A stretch of 32,710 bases of DNA from DASUFF01 sp036274695 (lineage in GTDB: Bacteria > UBA10199 > JACPAL01 > GCA-016699445): positions 1 to 32,710 of the forward strand of contig DASUFF010000040.1 in NCBI GenBank assembly GCA_036274695.1. The letters run 5' to 3'. Shown here piece by piece: positions 8,297 to 16,811 of the stretch; the first letter of the stretch is position 1, and each line of letters opens with the position of its first letter. The notes beneath the pieces are model-generated. The model searched no databases, was not told the DNA's origin, and worked only from the letters and a program-made list of their open reading frames with translations. Made by a program: the position numbers and the translations under genes.

Positions 8297-8584
8297 ATGA
8301 AACTCTCCAAGGACGAAGTCCTGAAGATCGCGAACCTGGCCCGGCTCGAGCTTTCCGCCGCCGAAGTCGAAAAGTACGGCGACCAGCTCTCCGCCATCCT
8401 CGATTACGTCGACACTTTGAACAAGCTGGACGTCTCGAGCATCGAGCCCACCGCCCACGCCATGATGGTGCCGACGCCGTACCGCGCCGACGAAGTCGTT
8501 CCCGACGCCACGCGCGAGAAATCGCTCGTCAACGCGCCCGACCGCGAGGAGACCTTTTTCAAGGTCCCAAAAGTGATCGGCTGA
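8297..8584 (+). CDS. gatC: Aspartyl/glutamyl-tRNA amidotransferase subunit C
   Basis: The 95 residues match GatC, the small belt subunit that holds GatA and GatB together. The typical N-terminal KDEVLKIANLARLELSAAE is present. It continues with YVDTLNKLDVSSIEPTAH and ends near the DREETFFKVPKVI segment usual for the family. It lies 3 bases after the zinc-ribbon gene and 6 bases before gatA in the order C-A-B. Presence of the full set implies that Asn-tRNA and/or Gln-tRNA are made by transamidation here. Confidence 0.95.
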   Translation: MKLSKDEVLKIANLARLELSAAEVEKYGDQLSAILDYVDTLNKLDVSSIEPTAHAMMVPTPYRADEVVPDATREKSLVNAPDREETFFKVPKVIG

Positions 8585-8590
8585 TTTTCC

Positions 8591-10051
8591 ATGGAACTCT
8601 TCGATCTGACCATTCACGAGCTCGCCGACTTGTTGAAACAGAAGAAGGCCTCGTCGCGGGAGATCACCGAATCCGTCTTCAAGCGCGTCAAGGCCGTCGA
8701 TTCCAAGGTGCACGCCTATCTGTCGCTCGCGGAGGAGAAGGCGCTCGCCCAGGCCAAGAATGCGGACGAAAATGTAGGGGCGATTCATGAATCGCCCCTA
8801 CGCGGCATACCTTTGGGCATCAAAGACAATTTTCTGATCGAGGGCACGAAGACCACCGCCTCCTCCAAAATTTTGGAAAACTACGTCGCCCCGTACACGG
8901 CCACGGCCGCGCAAAAGCTTTTGGATCAAGGCGCCGTCGTCGTCGGCAAATTGAATCTCGACGAATTCGCCATGGGTTCGTCGAACGAGAACTCCGCGTT
9001 CGGCGGCGTTAAAAATCCCTGGGACCTGGAACGCGTCCCCGGCGGCTCCAGCGGCGGCAGCGCCGCGGCGGTCGCGGCGGGGGAGTGCATCGCGGCGACG
9101 GGGACGGACACCGGCGGGTCGATCCGCCTGCCCGCGGCCCTGACCAATCTGGTGGGACTCAAGCCCACCTACGGCCGCGTCTCGCGCTACGGCATCGTCG
9201 CCTTCGCCTCGTCGCTCGATCAGGTGGGGCCGTTGACGAAAGATGTTACCGACGCGGCGATCATGCTGAACGCTTTGGCCGGCCACGATCCGAAGGATTC
9301 AACCTCCCTCAATCTGCCGGTGCCGGATTACACGAAGGCGCTGCAGAAAGATTTGAAGGGCTGGAAGATCGGCATCCCCAAGGAATATTTCATCGACGGC
9401 ACCGACGTCGAGGTGGCCAAAGCCCTTCAGACGGCGATCGAGACGGTGAAGAAGCTCGGCGCGGAGTGCGTGGACGTCACGCTCCCGCACACCGATTACG
9501 GTGTACCCACCTATTACATTCTGGCGACGGCGGAGGCGTCTTCCAACCTTGCGCGCTACGACGGCATCCGCTTCGGTTACCGCAATCGCGAGGCGAAGGA
9601 CTTGACCTCGCTTTATAAGAAATCGCGCAGCGAAGGTTTCGGCGCCGAGGTCAAGCGCCGGATCATGCTCGGCACCTACGTCCTCTCCGCCGGCTACTAC
9701 GACGCGTATTATCTCCGAGGCCAGAAGGTGCGCACGCTCATCCGCCGCGACTTCGAGAAGGCCTTTGAAAAATGCGACGTGATCCTGACCCCGGTCTCGC
9801 CGACCCCGGCATGGAAGACCGGCGAGAAGGCGAGCGATCCGCTCAAAATGTATCTGTCGGACATTTTCACCATCAACGTGAACCTGGCCGGCCTGCCGGG
9901 CATGAGCCTGCCGTGCGGGTTCACGGGGTCGAGGCTTCCGATCGGCATGCAGCTAATCGCCAAGCACTTCGAGGAAGAGAAAATGCTGCGCGTTGCCTAC
10001 GCCTACGAGCAGGCGAACGAATGGCATAAAAAGAGGCCGAAACTCGCATGA
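8591..10051 (+). CDS. gatA: Aspartyl/glutamyl-tRNA amidotransferase subunit A
   Basis: The glutaminase subunit, releasing ammonia that is channelled to GatB. The amidase-signature triad is complete: K78 (GIKDN), cis-Ser S153 in GGSSGGS, and S177 in GTDTGGS. The length of 486 residues is normal. Residues 62-71 (VGAIHESPLR) are encoded by a perfect 28-bp palindrome that starts exactly on a codon boundary, just before the conserved GIPLGIKDN. GatA proteins usually have a variable loop there, so the insertion appears tolerated. The stop overlaps the gatB ATG by 4 bases. Confidence 0.97.
   Translation: MELFDLTIHELADLLKQKKASSREITESVFKRVKAVDSKVHAYLSLAEEKALAQAKNADENVGAIHESPLRGIPLGIKDNFLIEGTKTTASSKILENYVAPYTATAAQKLLDQGAVVVGKLNLDEFAMGSSNENSAFGGVKNPWDLERVPGGSSGGSAAAVAAGECIAATGTDTGGSIRLPAALTNLVGLKPTYGRVSRYGIVAFASSLDQVGPLTKDVTDAAIMLNALAGHDPKDSTSLNLPVPDYTKALQKDLKGWKIGIPKEYFIDGTDVEVAKALQTAIETVKKLGAECVDVTLPHTDYGVPTYYILATAEASSNLARYDGIRFGYRNREAKDLTSLYKKSRSEGFGAEVKRRIMLGTYVLSAGYYDAYYLRGQKVRTLIRRDFEKAFEKCDVILTPVSPTPAWKTGEKASDPLKMYLSDIFTINVNLAGLPGMSLPCGFTGSRLPIGMQLIAKHFEEEKMLRVAYAYEQANEWHKKRPKLA
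8774..8801. repeat. Perfect 28-bp palindrome inserted in frame within gatA
   Basis: The arm GTAGGGGCGATTCA (8774-8787) is followed directly by its exact reverse complement (8788-8801). It begins on the first base of gatA codon 62 and is read as VGAIHESPL plus the first base of the next codon. Such palindromes are typical of REP/MITE-like dispersed repeats in environmental genomes. No second copy is visible in this window. Confidence 0.75.
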
Positions 10052-11493
10052 GCTACGAAGTCGTCATAGGTCTGGAAGTCCACGCGCAGCTGTTGACCAG
10101 AACGAAACTGTTCTGCAGCTGCTCCACCGAATTCGGCGGCGAGCCGAATAAGAATACGTGTCCTGTATGCCTCGGCCAGCCGGGAACGTTGCCCGTCCTG
10201 AACCGTCAGGCGGTGGAGTTCGCGATCCGCGCGGGCCTCGCCACCGGCTGCTCCATCGAAACCAAGAGCGTCTTCGCGCGGAAGAACTATTTCTATCCCG
10301 ATCTTCCCAAGGGCTACCAAATCTCCCAATACGAATTGCCGGTCTGCCTGAAGGGCCATCTCGACATCGAGGTCGACGGCAAGGCCAAGCGCGTGGGCCT
10401 GACCCGCATCCACATGGAAGAGGACGCGGGCAAGCTGGTGCACGAGCATCCGGAGACGCGCGCCAAAGACGCCTCGTGGGTGGATTTCAACCGCGGCGGC
10501 ACGCCGCTCCTTGAGATCGTCTCCGATCCGGACATGCGTTCGCCCCAGGAGGCCGTCGCCTATTTGAAGAAGCTCCGCACGATTTTGGTCTATGCCGGCG
10601 TTACTGACGGCAACATGGAGGAAGGCTCCCTGCGTTGCGACGCCAATGTTTCGCTCCGCCCGTTCGGCCAGGAAAAGTTCGGGACGAAGGTGGAACTGAA
10701 GAACATGAACTCCTTCAAGAACGTCGAGAAGGCGATTTTGTATGAGATCGACCGGCAGGGGGCCATCTTGGACGGGACGATGGAAGGCAAGATCGTCCAG
10801 GAAACGCGCCTCTGGGACGCGGACAAAAGCGAGACGCATTCGATGCGCGGGAAGGAAGAGGCGCACGACTACCGTTATTTCCCCGACCCGGACCTGCTGC
10901 CCCTGGTTTTGGATCAGGCCTGGATCGAACGCGTCCGCAAGGAATTGCCCGAACTGCCGGAGGCCAAGCGCGAGCGCTTCATGACGCAGCACCATTTGCC
11001 GGCCTACGACGCCGAGGTGTTGGTGTCGGCCAAGGGACTGGCGGACTTTTTCGAGACCTGCGTGGCGGCCTATCCGCAGCCCAAGAAGGTGGCCAATTGG
11101 GTCATCAACGAATTTTTGCGCATGATCGGTAACGATGAAACGAAGATCCCGGCGAGCCCCCTCAAGCCCGCGCATTTGGCGGAAGCGATGAAGCTGGTGG
11201 ACGACGGCGCCATCAGCGGTTCGGTCATGAAGACGGTATTGCAGAAGGTCTTCGAGACGGGCGCGCCGCCGAAATCGGTCGTCGAAAAGGAAGGGCTGGC
11301 GCAGATCTCCGACACCGGCGCCCTCGAGGCGGCTGTGGACGAGGTGATCGCCGCCAATCCGAAGGAAGTGGAGAAGTACAAGGGCGGTAACGAGAAGATC
11401 TTGGGCTTTTTCGTCGGACAGGTCATGAAGAAGACGGGCGGAAGGGCCAATCCCGGCGTCTTGAACGACTTGGTGAAGAAAAAGCTCTCCTAA
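10048..11493 (+). CDS. gatB: Aspartyl/glutamyl-tRNA amidotransferase subunit B
   Basis: GatB phosphorylates and amidates the mischarged Glu-tRNA(Gln) or Asp-tRNA(Asn). At 481 residues it matches the family. Signatures include YEVVIGLEVHAQLLT at the N-terminus, the zinc-site cysteines in LFCSCSTEFGGEPN and NTCPVCLGQPG, and FYPDLPKGYQISQYE. The block HMEEDAGKLVHE is present, as is the YRYFPDPDLLP segment, and there is a C-terminal YqeY-like tail domain that binds tRNA. ATGA overlap with gatA indicates coupling. It ends 7 bases before the LysE-type gene. Confidence 0.97.
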   Translation: MSYEVVIGLEVHAQLLTRTKLFCSCSTEFGGEPNKNTCPVCLGQPGTLPVLNRQAVEFAIRAGLATGCSIETKSVFARKNYFYPDLPKGYQISQYELPVCLKGHLDIEVDGKAKRVGLTRIHMEEDAGKLVHEHPETRAKDASWVDFNRGGTPLLEIVSDPDMRSPQEAVAYLKKLRTILVYAGVTDGNMEEGSLRCDANVSLRPFGQEKFGTKVELKNMNSFKNVEKAILYEIDRQGAILDGTMEGKIVQETRLWDADKSETHSMRGKEEAHDYRYFPDPDLLPLVLDQAWIERVRKELPELPEAKRERFMTQHHLPAYDAEVLVSAKGLADFFETCVAAYPQPKKVANWVINEFLRMIGNDETKIPASPLKPAHLAEAMKLVDDGAISGSVMKTVLQKVFETGAPPKSVVEKEGLAQISDTGALEAAVDEVIAANPKEVEKYKGGNEKILGFFVGQVMKKTGGRANPGVLNDLVKKKLS

Positions 11494-11500
11494 TCATCGA

Positions 11501-12178
11501 GTGGATCCAACACCTTTTTTCAAAGCATGCCTGTTGGGCTGCATGGTGGCCATTCCCGTGGGGCCCGTCGGTCTCCTGCTCATGCAGCGCACGTTGTCAG
11601 TGGGACGTTTGGCAGGCATCTTTACTGGCCTCGGGGCCGCCTTGGCCGACGGCGTCTTCGGGTTCCTGGCCGCACTGGGTTTGGTCACCTTGGTCAATCA
11701 GTTCGAGGCCGGGCATCATTTTTTGCGTCCTCTCGGAAGCCTCGCCCTGATGGTCGTCGGCCTGCATTTCTTTTTCCAAAAACCGCCCGTGCTGACCGCC
11801 GACGAGGTTTTGACCGGCCGCTTTCAGAGGCGCTACTGGTGGGACACCATCTCCACGTTCTTTCTCACGCTCATGAATCCTACGACGATCATCGCCTTCG
11901 CCGCGCTCTTCGCAGGATCGGACCTCATTCCGGAAAATCCGCGCCGTGAAGAATATTTCCTGATCGCCGCCGGCGTCTTTTCCGGAAGCCTCCTCTGGTG
12001 GCTTTTCTTAGTCAGCCTGGCCGGACCCGTGAAACGCAGGCTCAACCCACACAGCGTGCATCGCTTCCTGCAAGTCTTGGGAGTGGTCCTGGTGGTCTTG
12101 GCCTTGTTCACCTTCATCCCGCGCGCCGGACACGTTATTGACAGGATTCAGATGTTGTTTGGTAAGGTACCCGCGTGA
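11501..12178 (+). CDS. LysE/RhtB-family amino-acid exporter
   Basis: A 225-residue membrane protein with about six hydrophobic helices, matching the LysE/RhtB translocator family. The N-terminal motif PVGPVGLLLMQRTLSVGRLAGI is the family signature (GP...ALV..RAL..GR..G), followed by GLGAALADGVFG. A conserved FLTLMNPTTIIAF segment carries the helix-breaking NP seen in LysE transporters. The start is GTG. It sits 7 bases after gatB, and its stop overlaps the mtnA start as GTGA, so it is coupled to methionine salvage. The substrate is unknown; an amino acid or sulfur metabolite is plausible by context only. Confidence 0.88.
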   Translation: MDPTPFFKACLLGCMVAIPVGPVGLLLMQRTLSVGRLAGIFTGLGAALADGVFGFLAALGLVTLVNQFEAGHHFLRPLGSLALMVVGLHFFFQKPPVLTADEVLTGRFQRRYWWDTISTFFLTLMNPTTIIAFAALFAGSDLIPENPRREEYFLIAAGVFSGSLLWWLFLVSLAGPVKRRLNPHSVHRFLQVLGVVLVVLALFTFIPRAGHVIDRIQMLFGKVPA

Positions 12179-13221
12179 ACTTCAAAACCATCGAATGGAA
12201 GGACGACAAGGTCCTCATGATCGACCAGCGGAAGCTGCCGGTCGAAGAGGTGTATGTCGAATGCTCCGATTACAAGCAGGTCGCCGACGCCATCAAGACG
12301 ATGGTGATCCGCGGGGCGCCGGCCATCGGCGTCGCCGCCGCCATGGGCGTCGCCCTGGGCTCGCTCGGCATCGATCCCCAATCCTGCAAGACCTACGAAG
12401 CGTTCGCCCAGAAAATGGAGCATGTCTTCGAGACGCTGATGGAGACGCGCCCGACGGCGGTGAACCTGCGCTGGGGCCTGGAGCGGATGCGGAAGGTGAT
12501 GGAGTCGAGTAAGGGCGCCGCCGTTCCGGCCCTGCAGGAACGCCTGCGCGCCGAGGCGCTCGCCATCCATGCGGAGGACATCGCCATCAATAAGGCCATG
12601 GGGCATTTCGGCCAGGAGCTGATCCAGAACGGGGACACGGTGCTCACGCATTGCAACGCCGGCGCCCTTGCGACGGCCGGCTGGGGCACGGCGTTGGGCG
12701 TTCTGTACTCCGCCAAAGAGGCCGGCAAGAAGTTCGAGGTCATCGCCGACGAGACGCGGCCCTTCCTTCAAGGCGCCCGCCTGACCGCCTGGGAGCTGGA
12801 GAAGAACAAGGTTCCCGTGACGCTCATCACCGACAACATGGCCGCGGCCTTGATGCGCCAGAAAAAGATCCAGCGCGTGATCGTCGGGGCGGACCGCATC
12901 GCCGCCAACGGTGACGTCGCCAACAAGATCGGCACCTATGGCGTGGCGGTGTTGGCGCGGCAGCACGACATCCCGTTCTACGTCGCCGCCCCCTTGTCGA
13001 CGATCGACCTGCGTTGTCCGACCGGCGACCGGATCCCGATCGAGGAGCGCGATACACAGGAAGTCACCAACTTTTTCCGCCAGCGCGTGGCCCCCGAGGG
13101 CATCAAGGTCCGCAATCCGGCCTTCGACGTGACGCCGAACGAGTTCGTGACGGCGATCATTACGGAGAAGGGGATTGCGCAGGCCCCTTATCTCCAGACC
13201 CTCAAGGCCCTGTTCTCGTAA
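12175..13221 (+). CDS. mtnA: S-methyl-5-thioribose-1-phosphate isomerase
   Basis: It interconverts methylthioribose-1-phosphate and methylthioribulose-1-phosphate in the methionine salvage pathway. The 348-residue protein shows RGAPAIGVAAAMG, the active-site cysteine in LTHCNAGALATAG, and DNMAAALM. The VGADRIAANGDVANKIGTYG block holds the catalytic aspartate. These separate MtnA from the related eIF2B alpha/beta subunits and from ribose-1,5-bisphosphate isomerase. The start is the GTG in the GTGA overlap with the LysE-type gene. No other mtn gene is in the window. The long ORF on the opposite strand is a GC-driven shadow. Confidence 0.95.
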   Translation: MNFKTIEWKDDKVLMIDQRKLPVEEVYVECSDYKQVADAIKTMVIRGAPAIGVAAAMGVALGSLGIDPQSCKTYEAFAQKMEHVFETLMETRPTAVNLRWGLERMRKVMESSKGAAVPALQERLRAEALAIHAEDIAINKAMGHFGQELIQNGDTVLTHCNAGALATAGWGTALGVLYSAKEAGKKFEVIADETRPFLQGARLTAWELEKNKVPVTLITDNMAAALMRQKKIQRVIVGADRIAANGDVANKIGTYGVAVLARQHDIPFYVAAPLSTIDLRCPTGDRIPIEERDTQEVTNFFRQRVAPEGIKVRNPAFDVTPNEFVTAIITEKGIAQAPYLQTLKALFS

Positions 13222-13319
13222 TTTAAGTATCCAATAGGAAAAATCTCCTCTCGAACTCAGTCCGGCGGCAACAAAACCCTCGAGTGGTCGAAATAGGGAT
13301 GCGTCGTCAGGAGGTTTCG

Positions 13320-13976
13320 ATGAGTTTTGTGGTTGCCGGCATTCCCATGGAGCCAGTGATTCATCCACAGGGGCCATGGTTGGAAGGGGTGACGCCCGTT
13401 ACCAATCTTCAATGGCGGCGGGGCATCGATTCGTTGCTGAGTCAGGGAGCGAAATACTGCGTCTTGGAGCCTCACTATCGCGGTCACCACGTACTGAAGC
13501 ACTTCGGCAGTCTGGAGGATGCTTGCGATCTCTTCGGAAGGGACAATGTACCTTCTTCTTGGGACGGCAAGAATGCTCTTAGAATGGAGATCGACACAGA
13601 AGACGGAGAGTTCGCACTTTTCAAATGGTTTTCGCGAATGTCGCCTCCTATATGGGGAGAAGATAATGCTCCGGTGAGAAGTGTGAGCTGGTATCATGCG
13701 AAGGCATGGGCGCTTTCTCAAGCCGGTCTCTATTTATTGACGAGCACTCAATGGGACTGGACGACCATGAAGGGCCGCAAAAATCCGATCGAACTTTGGG
13801 AATGGATGGAGAGAAATCCGAATTCTGAAGGTCGATACTCCCTCCGCAACAGCGGCTGGTACGATGGCGAGCCTGCGCGTCTCCACCAGGCCTGCGCCGC
13901 TTCCAGTGATCCCACGGACTGCCATGAAGGAGAGGGCTTCCGTGTCGGAGCCCCTTTTCCACAGGACTCCAAGTAA
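13320..13976 (+). CDS. Divergent SUMF1/FGE-like (C-type lectin fold) domain protein
   Basis: ATG 13320 is chosen because a perfect AGGAGG (13309-13314) lies 5 bases upstream. The second half of the 218 residues resembles the SUMF1/formylglycine-generating-enzyme-like fold: PVRSVSWYHAKAW (118-130) matches the family PV..VSW.DA..Y, W145 aligns with the TEAEWE position, and GFRVG (206-210) is the usual terminal motif. The TEAEW acid pair is replaced (TSTQWD). Cysteines near the end do not reproduce the formylglycine-generating CxxxxC site, so enzyme activity is doubtful. No signal peptide is seen. Base composition is more AT-rich than neighbours, hinting at a different origin. Confidence 0.55.
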   Translation: MSFVVAGIPMEPVIHPQGPWLEGVTPVTNLQWRRGIDSLLSQGAKYCVLEPHYRGHHVLKHFGSLEDACDLFGRDNVPSSWDGKNALRMEIDTEDGEFALFKWFSRMSPPIWGEDNAPVRSVSWYHAKAWALSQAGLYLLTSTQWDWTTMKGRKNPIELWEWMERNPNSEGRYSLRNSGWYDGEPARLHQACAASSDPTDCHEGEGFRVGAPFPQDSK

Positions 13977-14105
13977 TTTTCTTCGGCTTGACAACCAGAC
14001 GGGTTCAATCCGGGCCGGGGAAATCGCGCCTTTCGCGTCGCTGCGCCGGCTTCGGAGATCTCAGGGTAGATTTGGTCCGGTTTTTTCGGTAGAACTTATG
14101 GTCCT

Positions 14106-14900
14106 ATGGCATCCTACCAAGGACCCTCACCGACGGAGCCTCCCTGTTTTGATTTTCTAGGCGCCTTCAAGTTCCTCTTCACTCAGGGAAATGTCCTCAA
14201 CAATATCTTGCTGGGTGCCGTGATGAACCTGATCCCTATCGTGGGCCCCATCATGCTCATGGGATGGCAATGCGAGATTCTTCAAAGATTGTTGAAACGT
14301 CATTCAAATCCCATCCCTAAGCTGACCTTGGACGACTTCGGTTATTGGCTGGGTCGTGGGTTGGCGCCTTTCGTCATCGTCTTGATTGTCACCGTGCCCG
14401 TGGTTTTTGTCGTCGTCTTCGTCATGTTCTTGCTGACGTTCGGCATGGCGGTGTTCGCGGGCGCGTTCGCGCAGCAAGGCGGAGAACCGAACCCTCTGCT
14501 TCCTCTGATCGGCGTTGGAGCGTCTTTCCTCACCTACCTGGCGTTCATGATCGTCTTCGGCATGCTGGTCACCTCGGTCTTGATACGCGCCGAACTGACG
14601 GAAGACATAGGGCAGGCGCTCGAATTCCGAAAAATTTGGGCTTACGTCCGCTCGACTTGGAAAGACGTCCTGATCAGCCAGTTGGTCTTCATCCCCTTCG
14701 CGTTCGCGGCGGCGCTGGGCGGGATGCTGATGCTCTTCTTCGGCATCTACGCAGCGATCATCGTCATCATGGTCGCTTCTCTCCACATCCGCTGGCAGAT
14801 CTATGAGCGCTACTTAAGCCGCGGCGGCGAGCCGATCCCCATTCAAACCAAGAGCGGGCCTTTGCCTTCGGAGCAAAAGGTGGCGGTCGCTTCGACCTGA
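14106..14900 (+). CDS. DUF4013-like multi-pass membrane protein
   Basis: The 264-residue protein has about five hydrophobic segments (near residues 35-55, 88-120, 132-160, 195-230). It also has the amphipathic opening typical of the DUF4013 family: NLIPIVGPIMLMGWQCEIL followed by PKLTLDDFGYWLGRGLAPF. The charged tail after residue 230 is likely cytoplasmic. No catalytic motif is visible. The preceding 129 bases contain no clear promoter, and the ribosome site is weak. It sits between two other poorly conserved genes. Function unknown; the family call rests on the Pro-rich motif and spacing. Confidence 0.7.
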   Translation: MASYQGPSPTEPPCFDFLGAFKFLFTQGNVLNNILLGAVMNLIPIVGPIMLMGWQCEILQRLLKRHSNPIPKLTLDDFGYWLGRGLAPFVIVLIVTVPVVFVVVFVMFLLTFGMAVFAGAFAQQGGEPNPLLPLIGVGASFLTYLAFMIVFGMLVTSVLIRAELTEDIGQALEFRKIWAYVRSTWKDVLISQLVFIPFAFAAALGGMLMLFFGIYAAIIVIMVASLHIRWQIYERYLSRGGEPIPIQTKSGPLPSEQKVAVAST

Positions 14901-15000
14901 CAATCCTCACGGGAGTGGATGATTTCTCCGCGACCTCTTCTGTTTATTAGCACTCGCATCTCCCGACGTTCGAAAGAGGGACGACGGTCGAGGAGGTTTT

Positions 15001-15366
15001 GTGGTGTATCCCGGCAACGTTCTCTTTCCCGCTATTCCCTCCGTGCAGGTTTCCATCCCTCTCTCGTCTCTGGTCAACGTCGCTGTTCAGGCCGCGCCAC
15101 ATATCGCGTCCGGAGACACGGAGGCGCTTCGAGGCCTGTTTAATGAATTGAAGTTGCCTCCTCATGAGCACAGCGCCGCCGTCCGCGACATCGCGGTGGG
15201 TTTGTCTCTGTCGCAACCGGCTTTCGTTTCCTACTTCGATGAGCACAAGGTTAGGCGGTTGATGAAAAATCTGGAGTCTCCTTCCTCAAGCGGAACGATT
15301 TCCGAGTTCGAACTGAACGTCGTCTATGCGGCCTTTCTGGCGTGGATAGACTGCGATAACGATTAA
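15001..15366 (+). CDS. Hypothetical protein
   Basis: A 121-residue ORF with a strong AGGAGG (14991-14996) four bases before the GTG at 15001; a second GTG three bases on is equally possible. The middle is helical and contains an acidic, histidine-containing stretch (NELKLPPHEHS); the C-terminus ends in WIDCDND. There is no signal peptide or membrane segment. I do not recognise a family. Its strong ribosome site is the main evidence that it is real. It precedes ilvE by 69 bases and may be co-transcribed with it. Confidence 0.6.
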   Translation: MVYPGNVLFPAIPSVQVSIPLSSLVNVAVQAAPHIASGDTEALRGLFNELKLPPHEHSAAVRDIAVGLSLSQPAFVSYFDEHKVRRLMKNLESPSSSGTISEFELNVVYAAFLAWIDCDND

Positions 15367-15435
15367 AATCCTCGTATTTTTAAGCTCGACATCCGGCACG
15401 CCGCGCAGGTACCTTTTTCGTTCGAGGTGCCCATC

Positions 15436-16347
15436 GTGCAAAAGACGGAATTCATCTGGTTGGACGGTAAAATGGTCAAATGGGACGAGGCGCAAGTCCA
15501 CGTTCTCACTCACACTCTTCACTACGGCCTGGGCGTCTTCGAAGGCATCCGCGCTTATGAAGGCGCGAAGGGCTCGGCGATCTTTCGGTTGAAAGAACAC
15601 ATCCAACGCCTCTTCGACTCGGCCCACATCCTGCAGATGAAGATCCCCTTCACCCAGGACGAGGTCATGGAGGCCTGCCGTAAGGTCATCCGGGAGAATA
15701 AGCTCAAGCACGGTTACATCCGTCCGCTGGTCTTCATGGGCGACGGCGAGATGGGCCTGCATGCCTCCAACGCCACGCGCGTGATGGTCGCCGCCTGGCC
15801 ATGGGGGACGTATCTCGGCGAAGAAGGCGTGAAGAACGGCATCCGCGTGAAGGTTTCCTCGTTCACGCGGCATCATGTGAACGCGGTGCTGAACAAGGCC
15901 AAGGCCTGCTCGAACTACGTGAATTCCATCTTAGCCAAGCGCGAGGCCTTGAAGGCGGGTTACGATGAAGCCCTGCTGCTGGATCCGGATGGTTACGTCG
16001 CCGAGGCCTCGGGCGAGAACATCTTTATCGTAAAGAACGGCGTCGTGAAGACCACGCCGACGGGGGCGTCGATTCTGGACGGCATCACGCGCGAAGCCGT
16101 TATTCTGATGCTGAAGGATGCCGGCGTGGCCGTCACCGAACAGAAGTTCACGCGCGATGAAGTCTATCTGGCCGACGAAGTCTTCTTAACCGGCACCGCG
16201 GCGGAGATCACGCCGATCCGGGAGTTGGACGACCGCACGATCGGCACGGGCAAGCCGGGTCCGGTCACCAAAAAGGTTCAGGAGACGTTTTTCTCGATCG
16301 TTCGCGGCGGGAATGAGAAATACAAAGGTTGGTTGGACGCGGTCTAA
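15436..16347 (+). CDS. ilvE: Branched-chain amino acid aminotransferase
   Basis: A class IV PLP-dependent aminotransferase interconverting Leu, Ile and Val with their 2-oxo acids. Supporting segments are FIWLDGKMVKWDEAQVHVLTH, HYGLGVFEGIRAYE, the PLP lysine in NKAKACSNYV, and GYVAEASGENIFIV. The DEVFLTGTAAEITPI motif of the family is also present. Size is about 303 residues. Two GTG starts compete: 15436 is spaced correctly behind GAGGTG, whereas 15427 would add three residues and lacks a site, so 15436 is preferred. It converges on the small ORF at 16351 with a 3-base gap. Confidence 0.95.
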   Translation: MQKTEFIWLDGKMVKWDEAQVHVLTHTLHYGLGVFEGIRAYEGAKGSAIFRLKEHIQRLFDSAHILQMKIPFTQDEVMEACRKVIRENKLKHGYIRPLVFMGDGEMGLHASNATRVMVAAWPWGTYLGEEGVKNGIRVKVSSFTRHHVNAVLNKAKACSNYVNSILAKREALKAGYDEALLLDPDGYVAEASGENIFIVKNGVVKTTPTGASILDGITREAVILMLKDAGVAVTEQKFTRDEVYLADEVFLTGTAAEITPIRELDDRTIGTGKPGPVTKKVQETFFSIVRGGNEKYKGWLDAV

Positions 16348-16350
16348 CTG

Positions 16351-16614
16351 CTAATTCTCGTAGATCGATTCTTCCAGGTAGGGATTCCACTCGTAGGTCA
16401 CGGGGCCGAACCCGAACAGCTTCTGGGCCATCTCGGCGCCGGGCATGGCGATGATGTCTTTCCACTTCAGCTTCTTGTTCGGAATGTGGTTGTAGGGCAG
16501 GTGGATGCCCCCGCAACTGAGAACCGTCGGCTTGGGGTCGCTCAAGGCCTCCCCCCCGGCCTTGAGCGTCAGGTTCTCTAAATTCGTCCCGGGATCTTGA
16601 TTTGATGTCGCCAT
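16351..16614 (-). CDS. Small hypothetical protein
   Basis: An 87-residue ORF starting at ATG 16614, preceded by AAGGG a few bases upstream. The sequence is neither a shadow of ilvE nor of uvrC. It contains SCGGIHLPYNHIPNKKLKW and the tail FGFGPVTYEWNPYLEESIYEN, which look like real protein. It lacks signal peptide or membrane segment. No family recognised. An upstream in-frame extension to 16674 exists but has no ribosome site. Convergent with ilvE. Confidence 0.6.
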   Translation of the reverse strand: MATSNQDPGTNLENLTLKAGGEALSDPKPTVLSCGGIHLPYNHIPNKKLKWKDIIAMPGAEMAQKLFGFGPVTYEWNPYLEESIYEN

Positions 16615-16811
16615 GACCCTTGTAGAGAGCAAAGGGCATGCCACTTCCGGCCCCGGTGGGCCGATTCTGCGCACAGGTCCAGAACGTGTGAATATCTAGG
16701 GCTTTTTCCTGTGAAAATGGCTATGGATAAGCTGATGATGACGCGATCGATCATCGCGAAAGATGAGTTAAAAAGACCACAGTCCGTCGATTTCTTGAAT
16801 CAAAATGGTAA

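Noticed and set aside
13989..14020. TTGACA in front of the DUF4013-like gene
   Set aside because: No acceptable -10 box occurs at 15-19 bases downstream.
14991..15030. Similarity between the starts of the genes at 13320 and 15001 (AGGAGGTTT, TTTTGTGGT)
   Set aside because: Shared bases are few and mostly ribosome site; the proteins do not align beyond a handful of residues.
16742..16758. CGCGAT/ATCGCG dyad after uvrC
   Set aside because: Stem is only 6 bp and no T run follows on the uvrC strand, so it is not a convincing terminator.
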